Shown here: positions 8,559-20,472 of the stretch, piece by piece
Position numbering within the stretch: position 1 is the first letter of the stretch
Layout: the number at the start of each line of letters is the position of its first letter
Assembly: GCA_027493625.1 (NCBI GenBank)
Contig: JAOSKM010000003.1
Location: 973,028-1,037,027 of the forward strand
Direction of reading: 5' to 3'
DNA from: Planctomycetota bacterium
Lineage (GTDB): Bacteria; Planctomycetota; UBA8742; UBA2392
Length of the DNA: 64,000 bases
The notes under the pieces: model-generated
Seen by the model: only the letters and a program-made list of their open reading frames with translations
Database searches by the model: none
Told to the model about the DNA's origin: nothing
Position numbers and translations under genes: made by a program

Positions 8559-10185
8559 GCAACACGCCTCCGCAATACGGTCGCCGGCACCGGAGCGATC
8601 GAGATTTGGAACTAGTACTCCGTTGAGACGGCTCAAGTCAGTTCTACTATGTTCTGCCGATTGTTCTTGTTGGCATCTGGTTCTCTTTTCATCCCCTCTG
8701 GGTTTCGCCACCCCGCTAACGTTGGAATACAACGTTAGCGGGGTTGGCCTGCCTTACACCTATGAATTCAAGCTGGTGTTGGACAACCACGACGGTTCGT
8801 GGACTGCGGGACAGGGTTGGAGAAGATCATCTTCCGTCAGGCAGTTCCTTCTGCTGCCAGCAAGGCACCTTTCGCCAATTGGCAGACCAATTCGTCAAGC
8901 TATCCCAGTCGGACCTTTCACGAGTACAACCATCTGGGGTCGTCCTTCACTACTGGGGGCTCGAATTATGTTTCTCCGGTATTGGTGAACCCTTCTGGGG
9001 GAGCGTCCGACTTTTGGTATCCCACGCTAAATGAGGAACTCGTATGGTGGGGAATCAATGACCTTTTCTTGAACGACGGAGAAATGACTTGGGCGACTTC
9101 GCACTGGGTCGCCGGTGGGCGCGAGTTACGTTGATTTTGAGCCCGCGAAACGAGTTGGTGACTACCTGCGTGTTGAGCCGGTGGCGGCTGCGGCTGTGGA
9201 TGTCCGGGCGCTTGAGACCGGATCGGGCGACGGCTTCATGATGGGCTCGTTCAAGGTGATCAGCCACTCCGTGCCCGCCGTCATGACCGTCCTCCACGTC
9301 TCCGCTGACGGCACCGGCGACGACTCCAGCGCGTTCTCCGAGATCTCACTGTTCGTGGACGTCAACGGCAACGGGGCCTACGACCCCGGAGTGGACCGGC
9401 GCTTCGGACAGGCCTATTCAGCCTACCCCGCCGACAACGGCGCGCTCACCTTCACCGACGTCGCCAACCCCGTGACACTGGCCGCGAACAGCGAAGTCAC
9501 CATGCTGGTCGTCGCCAAGCTCAACGGGCCCGTACCCGCGACCGTCCACCAGACTTTCAACACCGTGGTCAACGGCATCGGGGCCACCGGCTACGCCCAC
9601 ACCGGCATGCCCACGGCCGCCATCCCCGGCTGCAAAATCGTGCCGGGCCCGAACATCCGGGTGTTCCGCGACCTGACCGTGATCAACAACGGACTCAGCG
9701 ACGCGCTGGGCAACGTGGCCGGCGCATGGTTCGACCTCACCTACACGATCCACAACACCGGCCTGCTGGCGCTGAGCCTGTCCGGCGACCCGGTGGTCAC
9801 GCCCGGCACGAACGTCACGGCCGCCTGGGTGCTGACGTCGCCGTCGGCTACGGTTTCCGGCGGCCTGCCCACGACCTTCACGATCCGATGTACGCCGTCC
9901 GGGCCCGGGCCGTTTGAATTCACGGTCGAGGTTCACAGCAACTCCGAGCTGAACAACCCCATGAGCTGGACCGTGACCGGCAACGCCGTCGATCCGCCGC
10001 CCGGCAACAATAAAGGCAGCAGCAGCGAAGGCGGCGGTTGCAGCAGCCGCCCGGGCCGGGGCTCGGCACTGATACTCGTCGCAACAGGCGCAGCCATGCT
10101 GCTGCGCCGCAGGAGAATCCGATGCAGGCCGTAACGCGCGCCAGAGCCGGGGGCGGTCTTCGCCGCCGACCTCCAGCTCGACGCG
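7851..10185 (+). repeat. Tandem duplication, unit 1
   Basis: First unit of a tandem repeat of about 2.3 kb containing the 3' part of gene A, gene B and the end of the sequence antisense to gene C. It starts at GGCGACGCG (7851), matching 10191. The stretch 8400-9120 differs from unit 2 by many small indels, while 9130-10110 is essentially identical to unit 2. Confidence 0.85.
8623..10134 (+). pseudogene. Exported anchor-domain protein B, first copy, frameshifted
   Basis: First copy of the protein intact at 10953. A signal-peptide-like start and the strand TPLTLEYNVSG appear in one frame, then two further shifts between about 8815 and 9120 break the middle (KIIFRQAVPSAASKAPFANW, then GASYVDFEPAKRVGDYL). 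From 9121 the frame is clean to the stop. This copy keeps the natural C-terminus, which the second copy lacks: a Gly-rich GGGCSSRPG, a hydrophobic segment (ALILVATGAAMLL) and an arginine tail. That is a tripartite sorting signal similar in layout to MYXO-CTERM-type anchors. The indels may be sequence errors or real decay. Confidence 0.7.
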
Positions 10186-10190
10186 CCGCT

Positions 10191-12896
<2,706 letters not shown>

Positions 12897-12908
12897 TACG
12901 CACAGCAG

Positions 12909-12938
12909 CGCGAAGATTCGATTCTCGTAATCTTCGCG
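12909..12938. repeat. Perfect 10-bp inverted repeat
   Basis: CGCGAAGATT and its complement around a 10-base loop, followed on the plus side by TTT. It lies between gene C and thrC. A terminator-like or dispersed-element role is possible; only the structure is seen. Confidence 0.5.
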
Positions 12939-12986
12939 TTTACGCAAGGCAGGATTTGCGCTGACGGACCGGCAAAGGGCCGGATT

Positions 12987-13059
12987 GAAACCGCGAAGAA
13001 CCGCCAAGGGCCGCGAAGAACCAGCACCTCGCGGTCCTTCGCGGCCCTTAGCGGTTTTC
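12987..13059. repeat. Long imperfect palindrome downstream of thrC
   Basis: Arms built from CGCGAAGAACC and AAGGGCCGCGAA on the left and TTCGCGGCCCTTAGCGGTTT on the right, forming an interrupted hairpin 11 bases past the thrC stop. It resembles, but is not identical to, the 110-bp CCACGAAGG elements at 14415 and 27861. It may terminate thrC transcription. Confidence 0.6.
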
Positions 13060-13069
13060 ATGCCGCGTG

Positions 13070-14314
13070 TCAGGCGATTTTCAGGTCTTTGAACGCACTC
13101 AGGCTCGGCTTGATCACCGGCGCCTCGGGCAGCACGCCCGGCTCCATCAGCGCGTCCATGGTTTTTAAACCCTGGCCGGTGATGCACAGCACCGTGGTTT
13201 CGTCCGGGTTGATGCGCCCGGCCTCGGCCAGCTTCTTGAAGGTCGCCACCGTGACGCCGCCCGCGGTCTCCGTGAACAGGCCCTCGGTCTCGGCCAGCAG
13301 GCGCATGCCCTGCACGATCTCGGCGTCGCTCACGTCGTCGCCGCCGCCGCCGGAATCCAGGCACAGGCGCGCGGCGAAGTAGCCGTCGGCAGGGTTACCG
13401 ATCGCGATACTGCGCGCGATGGTGTTGGGCTCTTTCACCGGCTTGATCAGGTCGGACTTGCGCTTGATCGCGTCGGTGATCGGGTTGCAGCCGGTGGCCT
13501 GGGCGCCCCAGAACCTGCAGTGCGGCTCGGCTTCCAGCAGTTCCAGCTGCGCGAACTCCTTGAACGCCTTGTTCAGCTTGTTGATCAGCGAGCCGCCGGC
13601 CATGCACACCACCACGTTGTCGGGTGCCTTCCAGCCCAGTTGCTCGGCGACTTCGAAGCCCATGGTCTTGCTGCCCTCGGCGTAGTAGGCGCGCAGGTTG
13701 ACGTTCACGATGCCGATCTTGGCGTCGTTGGCGATCTCCGCGCACAGGCGGTTCACGTCGTCGTAGTGGCCGTCAACTTTGATCAGCTTCGCGCCGTAGA
13801 CCTGGGTGTTGACCACCTTGGCGCGCTCGAGGCTCTTGGGGATCAGGATCACCGACTTCAGCCCGGCCTGCGCGGCCTGCGCGGCCACGCTGTTGGCGAG
13901 GTTGCCGGTGCTGGCGCAGCCGACGGTGTCGAAGCCGAAGCGCTTGGCGCGGGCGACGCTGACGGCCACCACGCGGTCTTTGAACGACAGCGTCGGCACG
14001 CACACGCCGTCGAACTTGACGTAGAGTTTCTTGAAGCCGCCGATGCGCTCGCCCAGGTGCTTTGCGTGATACAGCGGCGTGCCGCCGGTGTTGAAGCCGC
14101 TTACCGGCTCCTGCTCCGGCAGCAGCTCGCGGTAGCGCCACATGTTGAAGGCGCGTTTGCTGATCTGCTCGCGGGTCAGCAGCTTCTTGGCGCCGGCGTA
14201 GTCGTAGACGACCTCGAGCGGCGCGAAATCGTGTTCACAAACGTTGATGGGGTTGTCCGCGTACTCCGTGCCGCACTCCCTGCAGCGCAGACCAACCGCC
14301 GTGGCGGTACTCAT
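13070..14314 (-). CDS. thrC: Threonine synthase
   Basis: Converts O-phosphohomoserine to threonine; a PLP enzyme of fold type II. The 414 residues start after GGAGAG and open with a zinc-ribbon-like CRECG...C segment. PTLSFKDRVV holds the PLP lysine, GCASTGNLANSVAAQAA is the phosphate/substrate loop, and the C-terminal part has LFTETAGGVTVATFKKL and a serine/glycine PLP-pyridine region (TVLCITGQGLK). Length and motif order fit the family. It stands alone here and is followed by a hairpin region. Confidence 0.93.
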   Translation of the reverse strand: MSTATAVGLRCRECGTEYADNPINVCEHDFAPLEVVYDYAGAKKLLTREQISKRAFNMWRYRELLPEQEPVSGFNTGGTPLYHAKHLGERIGGFKKLYVKFDGVCVPTLSFKDRVVAVSVARAKRFGFDTVGCASTGNLANSVAAQAAQAGLKSVILIPKSLERAKVVNTQVYGAKLIKVDGHYDDVNRLCAEIANDAKIGIVNVNLRAYYAEGSKTMGFEVAEQLGWKAPDNVVVCMAGGSLINKLNKAFKEFAQLELLEAEPHCRFWGAQATGCNPITDAIKRKSDLIKPVKEPNTIARSIAIGNPADGYFAARLCLDSGGGGDDVSDAEIVQGMRLLAETEGLFTETAGGVTVATFKKLAEAGRINPDETTVLCITGQGLKTMDALMEPGVLPEAPVIKPSLSAFKDLKIA

Positions 14315-14414
14315 GGAATCTCTCCATACCTGTGTGGCCCGTGTGCGCCGGAAGATAGCAGGCTCGGAGCCAGATACCAGCAGGAGCGCCGGGCGTGAGG
14401 CCGTGCAGTTACTC

Positions 14415-14524
14415 GCAACTGCAAAAACATGTTAACCACGAAGGACCACGAAGGACCACGAAGCAAAGCATTCCCCTCCGTTCTTCGTGGCTCTTAGTGG
14501 TTCTTCGTGGTTCACAGCAGTTGC
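14415..14524. repeat. 110-bp palindromic CCACGAAGG element, copy 1
   Basis: A 110-bp element with inverted ends GCAACTGC / GCAGTTGC. It contains three tandem CCACGAAG(G) units on one side and matching CTTCGTGG units on the other, so it can fold into a long hairpin. A second copy of exactly the same length lies at 27861-27970 in opposite orientation. It carries no open frame and looks like a non-autonomous (MITE- or REP-like) dispersed repeat. Confidence 0.8.
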
Positions 14525-14583
14525 TTTTCATCAGAAGCATGTTTCGACTGAAGGGCTGATGCAGAGACCAGTTAACGCAAAGG

Positions 14584-14605
14584 GCCCCGAACTTACGTTC
14601 GGGGC
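14584..14605 (-). terminator. Terminator of the HEAT-repeat gene
   Basis: A 9-bp perfect stem GCCCCGAAC / GTTCGGGGC with a TTAC loop, 19 bases beyond the stop at 14624. On the minus strand it is followed by CCTTTGCG, a weak T stretch. Confidence 0.65.
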
Positions 14606-14623
14606 TCCCTGCGCGTCTGCCTG

Positions 14624-15964
14624 TCAAATGCGCTTGAGGGCTTCGCCGGCCCAGTACCTTACGTCTTCGTCCTCGTCCTGTAGCGCGGCCTTCAGCGCTG
14701 CCTCGGCCGGCTTGGCGTCGATGCCGATCTTCTCCAGCGCGCGGGCCGCGTTGAACCTGACGCGCTCGTCGTCGTCTTTCAGGCAGGCCGCCAACTCATC
14801 GACGGCGCGCCCGGCGTAGTCGGCCATCTGGGTGAAGGCGCCCAGGGCGCGCAGCTTGACGTGCGTGTTGCCCTTCTTGAGTGCGTCACGCAGGGGCTGC
14901 ACAGCGGCGCTGCCAATCGCGCCCAGGGCCTCGCTGGCGGCGCGGCTCACGTCGCCGGATTCATCCTTCAGCGCTTCCATCAGCTTGGGCACGGCGCTGG
15001 CGGCCGCAGGCCCGATGCCGCGCAATGCGTCCGCGGCCTGGGTGCGCACGGCCTGGTCCTCCAGCAGCTCCGTCAGCGCCGGCACGGCGTCCTTGGCGTC
15101 GGGGCCGATGCGCCCGAGCGCGATCACCGCGCGGCGCCGCACCTTGGCGTCCGGGTCGCTGAGCGTCGCGATCAGCGCCGGCACCGAGCCCTTGCCGATG
15201 CGCCCCAGCGCCTTGGCCGCGGCGGCACGCACCTCCGAGCCGCGGTCTTTCAGCGCCTTGGTCAGCACCGCCACGGCCACTTCAGCGGCGGGGCCGATGT
15301 TGCCGAGCGCCTCGGCGGCGATGTAGCGCACGCTGTCGACGTCGTCCTTCACGGCGTCCATCAGGGCCGGCACGGCGCCCGATGCCGCCGGGCCGATGCG
15401 GCCCAGCGCGAACGCAGCATCGAAGCGCACGTTGGGGTCGTTATCTTTCAGCGCCTTGCACAGGGGGCCCACGGCCTCGGCGCCCATGTCGCCAAGTGCC
15501 TCGGCGGCGGCGCGGCGTACGTCAACCTTCTCGTCCTTGAGGGCCATCATCAGCTCGGGGATGGCCTCCTTGGCCGCGCGCCCGATTTTGCGCAGGGCCT
15601 CGGCGGCGTAGCAGCGGATGTCGCCCGCCGTGTCGCGCAACTGGTGGGCCACGGCCGGCACGGCATCCACGGCGCGGTGGCCGATCATGCGGATGGCCTC
15701 AAGCGAGCGGCGGCGCAGGTCGGCGCTCTTTTCGTTCAGGGAATCGACCAGCACAGGCACGGAGGCGGCGCCGATACGCCCAAGCGCAAAGGCGGCGTCA
15801 AACACCACGTGGGGATCTTCGTCGCGCAGGGCCCTTCCCAGTGCGCCGGCGGCGTGCTGGGCCTGGGGGCCCAGTTTGCCCAGGGCCTCGGCGGCGCTGC
15901 GGCGCACGGCCGGGTCTTTGTCCTTGAGGCGGTCGATCAAGCGGTCGATCTCGGGCGTCGTCAT
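14624..15964 (-). CDS. HEAT-repeat (PBS-lyase-like) protein
   Basis: A 446-residue protein made almost wholly of about 14 HEAT-like repeats of 31 residues. Typical units are VRRSAAEALGKLGP, VRRAAAEALGDMGA, VRFDAAFALGRIGP and VRYWAGEALKRI. Such arrays form a right-handed superhelix that binds proteins, or chromophores in phycobilin lyases. There is no signal peptide, so it is cytoplasmic. I start at the ATG at 15964 because CAGGAGCTG lies just upstream and the frame before it is not HEAT-like. Partner and role are unknown. Confidence 0.88.
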   Translation of the reverse strand: MTTPEIDRLIDRLKDKDPAVRRSAAEALGKLGPQAQHAAGALGRALRDEDPHVVFDAAFALGRIGAASVPVLVDSLNEKSADLRRRSLEAIRMIGHRAVDAVPAVAHQLRDTAGDIRCYAAEALRKIGRAAKEAIPELMMALKDEKVDVRRAAAEALGDMGAEAVGPLCKALKDNDPNVRFDAAFALGRIGPAASGAVPALMDAVKDDVDSVRYIAAEALGNIGPAAEVAVAVLTKALKDRGSEVRAAAAKALGRIGKGSVPALIATLSDPDAKVRRRAVIALGRIGPDAKDAVPALTELLEDQAVRTQAADALRGIGPAAASAVPKLMEALKDESGDVSRAASEALGAIGSAAVQPLRDALKKGNTHVKLRALGAFTQMADYAGRAVDELAACLKDDDERVRFNAARALEKIGIDAKPAEAALKAALQDEDEDVRYWAGEALKRI

Positions 15965-16077
15965 CGTCAGCTCCTGGTTCGCGTATCTGTACAGCATAGC
16001 AAATGGGTCACCGGCGCACCCCTGCCGGGTGGCCTGCGCAGCCTTGACAGTCGCCTGCGTGCTCGCGGGCGGCGCGT

Positions 16078-17412
16078 CTATTTCTGCTTTACAACCCAGG
16101 CGCTCCACTCGGCCTCGAAGTCCTTGAGGCTGACGCCGAAGCGCGCGTCGAAGTCGCGCCGCCCTGTGTCGATGCGGTAGTAGTCCACCAGCAGTTCCAG
16201 GTACGCCTGGCGGTAGGCGCCCTGCTTCTCGAACAGGCAGTACCATGCCACGGAGCCCGCCAGGGCGTACTTCTCGACCACCGAGATCGGCGTGCCTTCC
16301 GCGAATGCCGCGTAACCCTGCGCCAGAACGGGCTTGAGCGCGGGCACCTTGCCCTTCTCACCGGTCCAGTACTTCTGGATCGTGTAGGTGCGCTGGGCCT
16401 CCAGGCCCTTCAGCTTGTGCTTGCTGCCGGTGATCTGCAGGTCTTCGAACACCACGGCGATGCTCTCCACGATCCAGGCGTGCTCCTTGCTGCCGGCCAG
16501 CTCAAAGCTGCCCCAGCCGCCGCGACGGCCGCGCAGTCCGCTTTCCACCAGGCGGTGGGCGCACTCGTGGTATAGGGTGCGGGCGAGGTTGTCCCTGGCC
16601 TTGTTCTTGCGGCCCACGAAGTCGCAGCGCTCGGCGTTGATGATCACGGCGCCCAGGGCGCCGACATGCGTGCCACCGTTGGACTCAGTCATGGCGAAAC
16701 CCATGGCCTCGGTGAACTTGACGAAGGTGGCGGCGTCCTTGCAGCACCATACCAGGTTGGGCTGCCGGCGCTGCGGGATCACGTCGCCCAGCAGCTCGAA
16801 GAAGACCTGGTGGAAGCGATCCAGCAGGCCCGCGTACTTCAGGGCCCGCTTCCAGTCCAGGTCCGTGACCAGGGTGAAGTGCGCGCCGACCAGCACCCAG
16901 GGCTGCTCCCAGCTGACCTCGCGTTCGGGTTTCTCATGCGGGTCGGCCGTCTTCAGCACCAGCTTGCTGAAACGCTCGTGGTCGGCGGCGCTGAGCCAGC
17001 CCATGCCGTCGAGCCACTTGTGCCCCAGGGCGGCGCGGGCCTCGGCGTGGTCGGGATCGATGGACAGCACCTGCTGGGCGGGCTGGCCGGCCTTGTGCGC
17101 GCCCTGGCCGCGGCGCGCCATCACGGTTTCGCGGCGATCGAGGTAGCCGCCCCAGGCCTCGGCGGTGTATGCGTCGGACCTGGCTTCGCACCCGGCGATG
17201 ATTTCCTTCGCGCGCTCGGCCCTGGCGCCGCTGATCTTCTCGCACAGCAGGCGGGCCTCGGAGAACAGCTTGTGCTCAAGGCAGTACTCGGCCAGCTCGA
17301 GGTCGGCGTCGTGGTAGCCGGCCTGGCTCGGGTGGTAGGGCAGCGGCTCGGCCTGGGCGTTCAGGCAGACGGCCGCGAGGACGGTCAGGATGCTGAGCTG
17401 AAGGAAGCGCAT
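16078..17412 (-). CDS. Secreted DUF1570-like zinc metallopeptidase
   Basis: A 444-residue exported protein with a signal peptide (MRFLQLSILTVLAAVCLNA). The N-terminal half has TPR-like helices (LAEYCLEHKLFSEARLLC; VLSIDPDHAEARAALGHKWL). The C-terminal half has a gluzincin core, LYHECAHRL, matching HExxH-like zinc binding in the form HECAH, with a downstream acidic helix WIVESIAVVFED that could supply the third ligand. The layout matches DUF1570-type proteins that are frequent in planctomycetes. An alternative GTG start lies 9 bases upstream at 17421. Substrate unknown. Confidence 0.75.
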   Translation of the reverse strand: MRFLQLSILTVLAAVCLNAQAEPLPYHPSQAGYHDADLELAEYCLEHKLFSEARLLCEKISGARAERAKEIIAGCEARSDAYTAEAWGGYLDRRETVMARRGQGAHKAGQPAQQVLSIDPDHAEARAALGHKWLDGMGWLSAADHERFSKLVLKTADPHEKPEREVSWEQPWVLVGAHFTLVTDLDWKRALKYAGLLDRFHQVFFELLGDVIPQRRQPNLVWCCKDAATFVKFTEAMGFAMTESNGGTHVGALGAVIINAERCDFVGRKNKARDNLARTLYHECAHRLVESGLRGRRGGWGSFELAGSKEHAWIVESIAVVFEDLQITGSKHKLKGLEAQRTYTIQKYWTGEKGKVPALKPVLAQGYAAFAEGTPISVVEKYALAGSVAWYCLFEKQGAYRQAYLELLVDYYRIDTGRRDFDARFGVSLKDFEAEWSAWVVKQK

Positions 17413-17539
17413 CGGAACCACGCCGGGGGAGGCGTCACGGGGCAGGGTTCATGATCGGCGGAAAGCCGGCGTTACGCAATGGCGAAACGGGGCGACTGTA
17501 CGGATTGGTAAGGCTTTCGGGCGTGATGAACATCCGCAA

Positions 17540-17968
17540 TCAGAAGCGGATGTCCTGCCCGTGGCTGAACTCGACATGGTTGCCGTCGGGGTCGGTGATG
17601 ATGGTCCAGTAACCGACCGGCGGGCCGGAATCCTGCGGCTCCAGGTGCAGGATGCCCAGCTCGCGGGCCTTGGCGGCAATGCGGTCCACCTGTTCGCGGG
17701 TTTCGACCGTGAAGCCCAGGTGGTCGAGGCGCGGGGCGGGGCCGTTCTCGCCGCCGCCCAGCAGCACCAGCACGAAATCAACGCCCAGGGGACGCGCCGA
17801 CACCCAGTACACCGGCATGCCGTCGCCTTCGCGCTCATGCACGACGCTCATGCCGCACACGGCCTGGTAGAAGCGCGCGGTGGCCGTGGTGTCACGGCAG
17901 CGCAGGGCCAGGTGTGTGAAGCCGGGCCGGCCAGCCAGCCCGCGCAGGCTTTCGGGCGCGTCGTTCAT
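17540..17968 (-). CDS. VOC (glyoxalase/dioxygenase-like) family protein
   Basis: A 142-residue vicinal-oxygen-chelate protein made of two beta-alpha-beta-beta-beta modules. Metal-ligand positions are visible as FTHLALRCRD (His, first module), LDHLGFTVET (His, second module) and TDPDGNHVEFSHG (Glu). The typical ligand at the end of the first module is not obvious. It could be a lyase, isomerase or ring-cleaving dioxygenase; the specific reaction cannot be assigned. Confidence 0.85.
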   Translation of the reverse strand: MNDAPESLRGLAGRPGFTHLALRCRDTTATARFYQAVCGMSVVHEREGDGMPVYWVSARPLGVDFVLVLLGGGENGPAPRLDHLGFTVETREQVDRIAAKARELGILHLEPQDSGPPVGYWTIITDPDGNHVEFSHGQDIRF

Positions 17969-17992
17969 GGCAACAGGTTAGCAGATGGCGAA

Positions 17993-18423
17993 TCACTTCT
18001 TGAACAGGGCTGCCACGCCGCCGAAGAAGGTGATCACGCCGAACAGCACCGGCCCCCACCAGACCGTAAATCTTTCGTTCGGGCCCGCCGAGCTGTAGCT
18101 GACCATGGTGGCCACGATGCCGCCCACGGTCAGCAGCGCGCCGAGACCCATGCCGCCCCAGGCCTTTGCGTTCATGGAGCCGACCTGCGGCGGCGGGCTG
18201 CTGTAGTTGCCGCCGCTGTACATCGGCTGGCTGCTCAGGCCGCCGGGGCGGCCCACGGGCTCGCCGCCGCCCATGCCGGGGGCAGGTCGTTGCGCGGGAT
18301 GTTCGGCGTGGCCGGTCTGGCGCCTTGGGGGCGAGCGGCCGGGGGGCGCGGCCCGCCCGGTCGAGCGACCTGAGGGCGTTGCGCGGCCGGCCGGGGCGCC
18401 GGGCGTTGCGGATCGGGTTGCAT
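17993..18423 (-). CDS. Small Pro/Gly-rich protein with two C-terminal membrane segments, frameshifted
   Basis: A Pro/Arg/Ala-rich N-terminus (ATG at 18423) is followed, in a neighbouring frame, by GGLSSQPMYSGGNYSSPPPQ and two transmembrane segments (GGMGLGALLTVGGIVATMV and WWGPVLFGVITFFGGVAALF). The frames meet at a G5 run (18278-18282), and one extra base would join them as NDLPPAPGMGGGEPV. The cytosolic low-complexity tail and short two-helix anchor are common in small membrane proteins of this type. Function unknown. It follows the VOC gene divergence-free on the same strand, 24 bases away. Confidence 0.6.
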
Positions 18424-18789
18424 AGTGGCCTCAGCGAGGAAGCTGGAAGGTGAGTCTGCTCACTGGATTGTAGGTCGGGGCAGACGCGGTTCCAGCTTTG
18501 AGAAGATAAGCAGCTTATCGACACTCCCCCGCGGAACGGAAAGACCGGGAACTTGTGAAAGCGGCGTAACGTTTCAGGCAAAGACAGGTAGTAGAGGCAG
18601 GAGCAGGAAGATGAAGGCGGAAACGGAAAAAGATTGCGGCAGGCTCACCGCGTTACGCGCGGCTGCTGGCCAGCGCCCGGGCCGGGCAGGCCCGCCGCCG
18701 TGAGCTCGCCCGCTTCATGCAGACCCGCCGCATCCGCCTGGAGCTTGAGGATGCACTCCGGCAGGTGGGTTGAACACGCCGCAAATCAG
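18424..18789. other. Intergenic region, no supported gene
   Basis: About 365 bases. It holds a start-less Arg-rich frame ending at 18773 and a plus-strand frame from 18425 that has no family resemblance. I do not accept either as a gene. Confidence 0.4.
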
Positions 18790-18818
18790 AACGGGACCGG
18801 CCAAGGGCCGGTCCCGTT
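18790..18818 (-). terminator. Strong hairpin terminator for the lipoprotein gene
   Basis: A perfect 13-bp stem (AACGGGACCGGCC and complement) with a 3-base loop, 12 bases beyond the stop at 18831, followed on the minus strand by CTGATTTG. Confidence 0.7.
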
Positions 18819-18830
18819 CGTTTCGGCTGG

Positions 18831-19295
18831 CTACTTGGTGAAGCTCATGTAGAACTTGCCGTCCTTTTCGATGATCGACAGCTTCTTGGTGTCTTCTTCG
18901 GATTCGCCGTTCAGGGCAATTGTCTGCACGAAGGTGGCGAAGAACTTGCCGTCCACTTCCTCGATGGTCGGCTTCTGCATGGTTATGGTCACGCCCTCGT
19001 CCTTCATGCCGCGCAGTTCGGTGCAGATGCGCTTCTCAACCAGCTCGTGCTCGTCCTTGTGGAACACGGCCAGCACGGCGTCGGCATCCAGCGCCGCCAT
19101 GGCGTTCGCCATCCGCTCGGCCACGGCCTGACGCTCCTCGGCCGGCGTCTTGGCCGCGGGCTCTGCTTTCTTGTCCTCGGTGTTGGTGCTGCCTGTTTCG
19201 GATTTGGCGGTGTTGCTTGTGTTGTCGCCGCCGCCGCAGGCCGCGAGGGCGAACAGTGTGATTAACGCCAGGCACAGGACCAGACTGGTACGCAT
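18831..19295 (-). CDS. Small exported lipoprotein
   Basis: A 154-residue lipoprotein. The signal peptide ends in the lipobox LAAC, followed by a Gly/Ser/Thr/Asn linker. The C-terminal domain (MANAMAALDADAVLAVFHKDE, then GKFFATFVQTIALNG, ending KLSIIEKDGKFYMSFTK) has the look of an NTF2/SnoaL-like cone, with an N-terminal helix pair and antiparallel strands. This is a fold guess, not a family match. It stands alone with its own terminator. Confidence 0.8.
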   Translation of the reverse strand: MRTSLVLCLALITLFALAACGGGDNTSNTAKSETGSTNTEDKKAEPAAKTPAEERQAVAERMANAMAALDADAVLAVFHKDEHELVEKRICTELRGMKDEGVTITMQKPTIEEVDGKFFATFVQTIALNGESEEDTKKLSIIEKDGKFYMSFTK

Positions 19296-19400
19296 TGCGG
19301 GATCTCCGTTGGGTAGTGAGCGCAGTCAACATAGTCCACAAATGGACCGCCGCAACGCAAAAGGGCGACCCTTGCAGACCGCCCTTTGCGCGCGGATCGC

Positions 19401-20054
19401 CTACAGCGACTTCTTGTTGAGGTAGAAGTCGAGGCTCTCGTATTCCTTGTGCTTCTTGCGCTCCTCGATGTCCGCCACGGTCTTGGGCGGCGGCACGATC
19501 ACCTTGTCGCCCGGCTTCCAGTTCACCGGCGCGGCCACGCTGTGCTTGTCGGTGGTCTGCAGCGCGTCCAGCAGGCGCACCACCTCGTCGATGTTGCGGC
19601 CCACGTTCAGCGGGTAGTAGATGATCGCACGGACCGTGTTCTTCGGGTCGATCACGAACACCGCGCGCACGGCCGCGGTGGCGGACTCGTTGGGGTGCAG
19701 CAGGCCGAAGGTCTGGGCGACCTTCATGTCGAGGTCCGCGATGACCGGGTAGCCGATCTCGACGTCCATGATCTTCTTGAGGTTCTCGTGCCAGGCCAGG
19801 TGGCTGTGGATGCTGTCGATGCTCAGGCCGATCAGCTTGGTGTTGCGCTGGTCGAACTCCTTGTTGCGGCGGGCGAACTCGGTCAGCTCAGTGCTGCAGA
19901 CCGGGGTAAAGTCGGCCGGGTGGCTGAACAGGATGGCCCACTTGTCCTTCTTCCAGTCATGGAACTTGAGCTGGCCGTGGGTGGTGTTGGCCGTGAAGTC
20001 CGGGGCGGCGTCGCCGATGCGGGGTATGCCGCGGTATTCCTGTGTCTCGGTCAT
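19401..20054 (-). CDS. 1-Cys peroxiredoxin (Prx6/AhpC-TSA family)
   Basis: Thiol peroxidase that reduces hydrogen peroxide and organic hydroperoxides. The peroxidatic Cys is in SHPADFTPVCSTEL; GDAAPDF is the N-terminal signature; VRAVFVIDPKNTVRAIIYYP holds the conserved Arg region; the C-terminal dimer domain includes VNWKPGDKVIVPPP. No second conserved Cys is found, so it is of the 1-Cys Prx6 type, needing an external reductant. The start ATG at 20054 has a GGAG site. Length (217) is typical. Monocistronic by layout. Confidence 0.93.
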   Translation of the reverse strand: MTETQEYRGIPRIGDAAPDFTANTTHGQLKFHDWKKDKWAILFSHPADFTPVCSTELTEFARRNKEFDQRNTKLIGLSIDSIHSHLAWHENLKKIMDVEIGYPVIADLDMKVAQTFGLLHPNESATAAVRAVFVIDPKNTVRAIIYYPLNVGRNIDEVVRLLDALQTTDKHSVAAPVNWKPGDKVIVPPPKTVADIEERKKHKEYESLDFYLNKKSL

Positions 20055-20154
20055 ATCGTTTTCTCCGTTGGTTCTGGTTTCAAAGGTCTGGCTTTGGGGT
20101 GATAACGCCGGTCACTCGACATCGCATTCGCATAGCGCCTCCCGAAGTGCAATT

Positions 20155-20194
20155 TTAGGAAAAAGAAAATCGCCCGGGCGCTGTGGCCCGGGCG
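20155..20194 (-). terminator. Rho-independent terminator of the rplU-rpmA operon
   Basis: A 9-bp GC stem (CGCCCGGGC and complement) with a 6-base loop at 20171-20194. On the minus strand it is followed by ATTTTCTTTTTCC, and it sits 24 bases after the rpmA stop. Confidence 0.88.
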
Positions 20195-20217
20195 ACTGAT
20201 CGCTGCATCAGATTTGC

Positions 20218-20472
20218 CTAACTCGCGACGGGCTCGACGTTTACCTTCTTGCGGGACTTGCCGGAGAAACACATCACGCCGTCGCACAGGGCGAACAGCG
20301 TGAAGTCGCGGCCCATGCCGACATTCTTGCCCGGGTGGATGCGAGTGCCCACCTGGCGGATCAGGATGTTGCCGGCGCGCACGAACTGGCCGCCCGACTT
20401 CTTGAGCCCGCGGTACTTCGGATTGCTGTCGCGGCCGTTCTTGGTGCTGCCGCCGCCCTTTTTATGTGCCAT
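20218..20472 (-). CDS. rpmA: Large ribosomal subunit protein bL27
   Basis: An 84-residue ribosomal protein whose basic N-terminal tail reaches the peptidyl-transferase centre. It begins [20 protein letters not shown] and has the family block [20 protein letters not shown]. No N-terminal extension needing cleavage is present, so the mature form starts at Met/Ala. It lies 84 bases downstream of rplU, the standard bacterial pairing, and is followed by the terminator at 20155. Confidence 0.97.
   Translation of the reverse strand: MAHKKGGGSTKNGRDSNPKYRGLKKSGGQFVRAGNILIRQVGTRIHPGKNVGMGRDFTLFALCDGVMCFSGKSRKKVNVEPVAS

Noticed and set aside
6618..8560. Short direct DNA repeats resembling a CRISPR or minisatellite array
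   Set aside because: The repeats follow the codon frame, vary in spacing and encode a continuous Gly-rich protein with a signal peptide; there are no constant repeats with unique spacers.
14433..14513. CCACGAAGG tandem repeats as a mini-CRISPR
   Set aside because: Units are adjacent with no spacers and are matched by complementary units on the other side, forming one palindromic element.
18612..18773. Small Arg-rich protein ending LELEDALRQVG
   Set aside because: No start codon follows the preceding in-frame stop, and no ribosome-binding site or family is visible.
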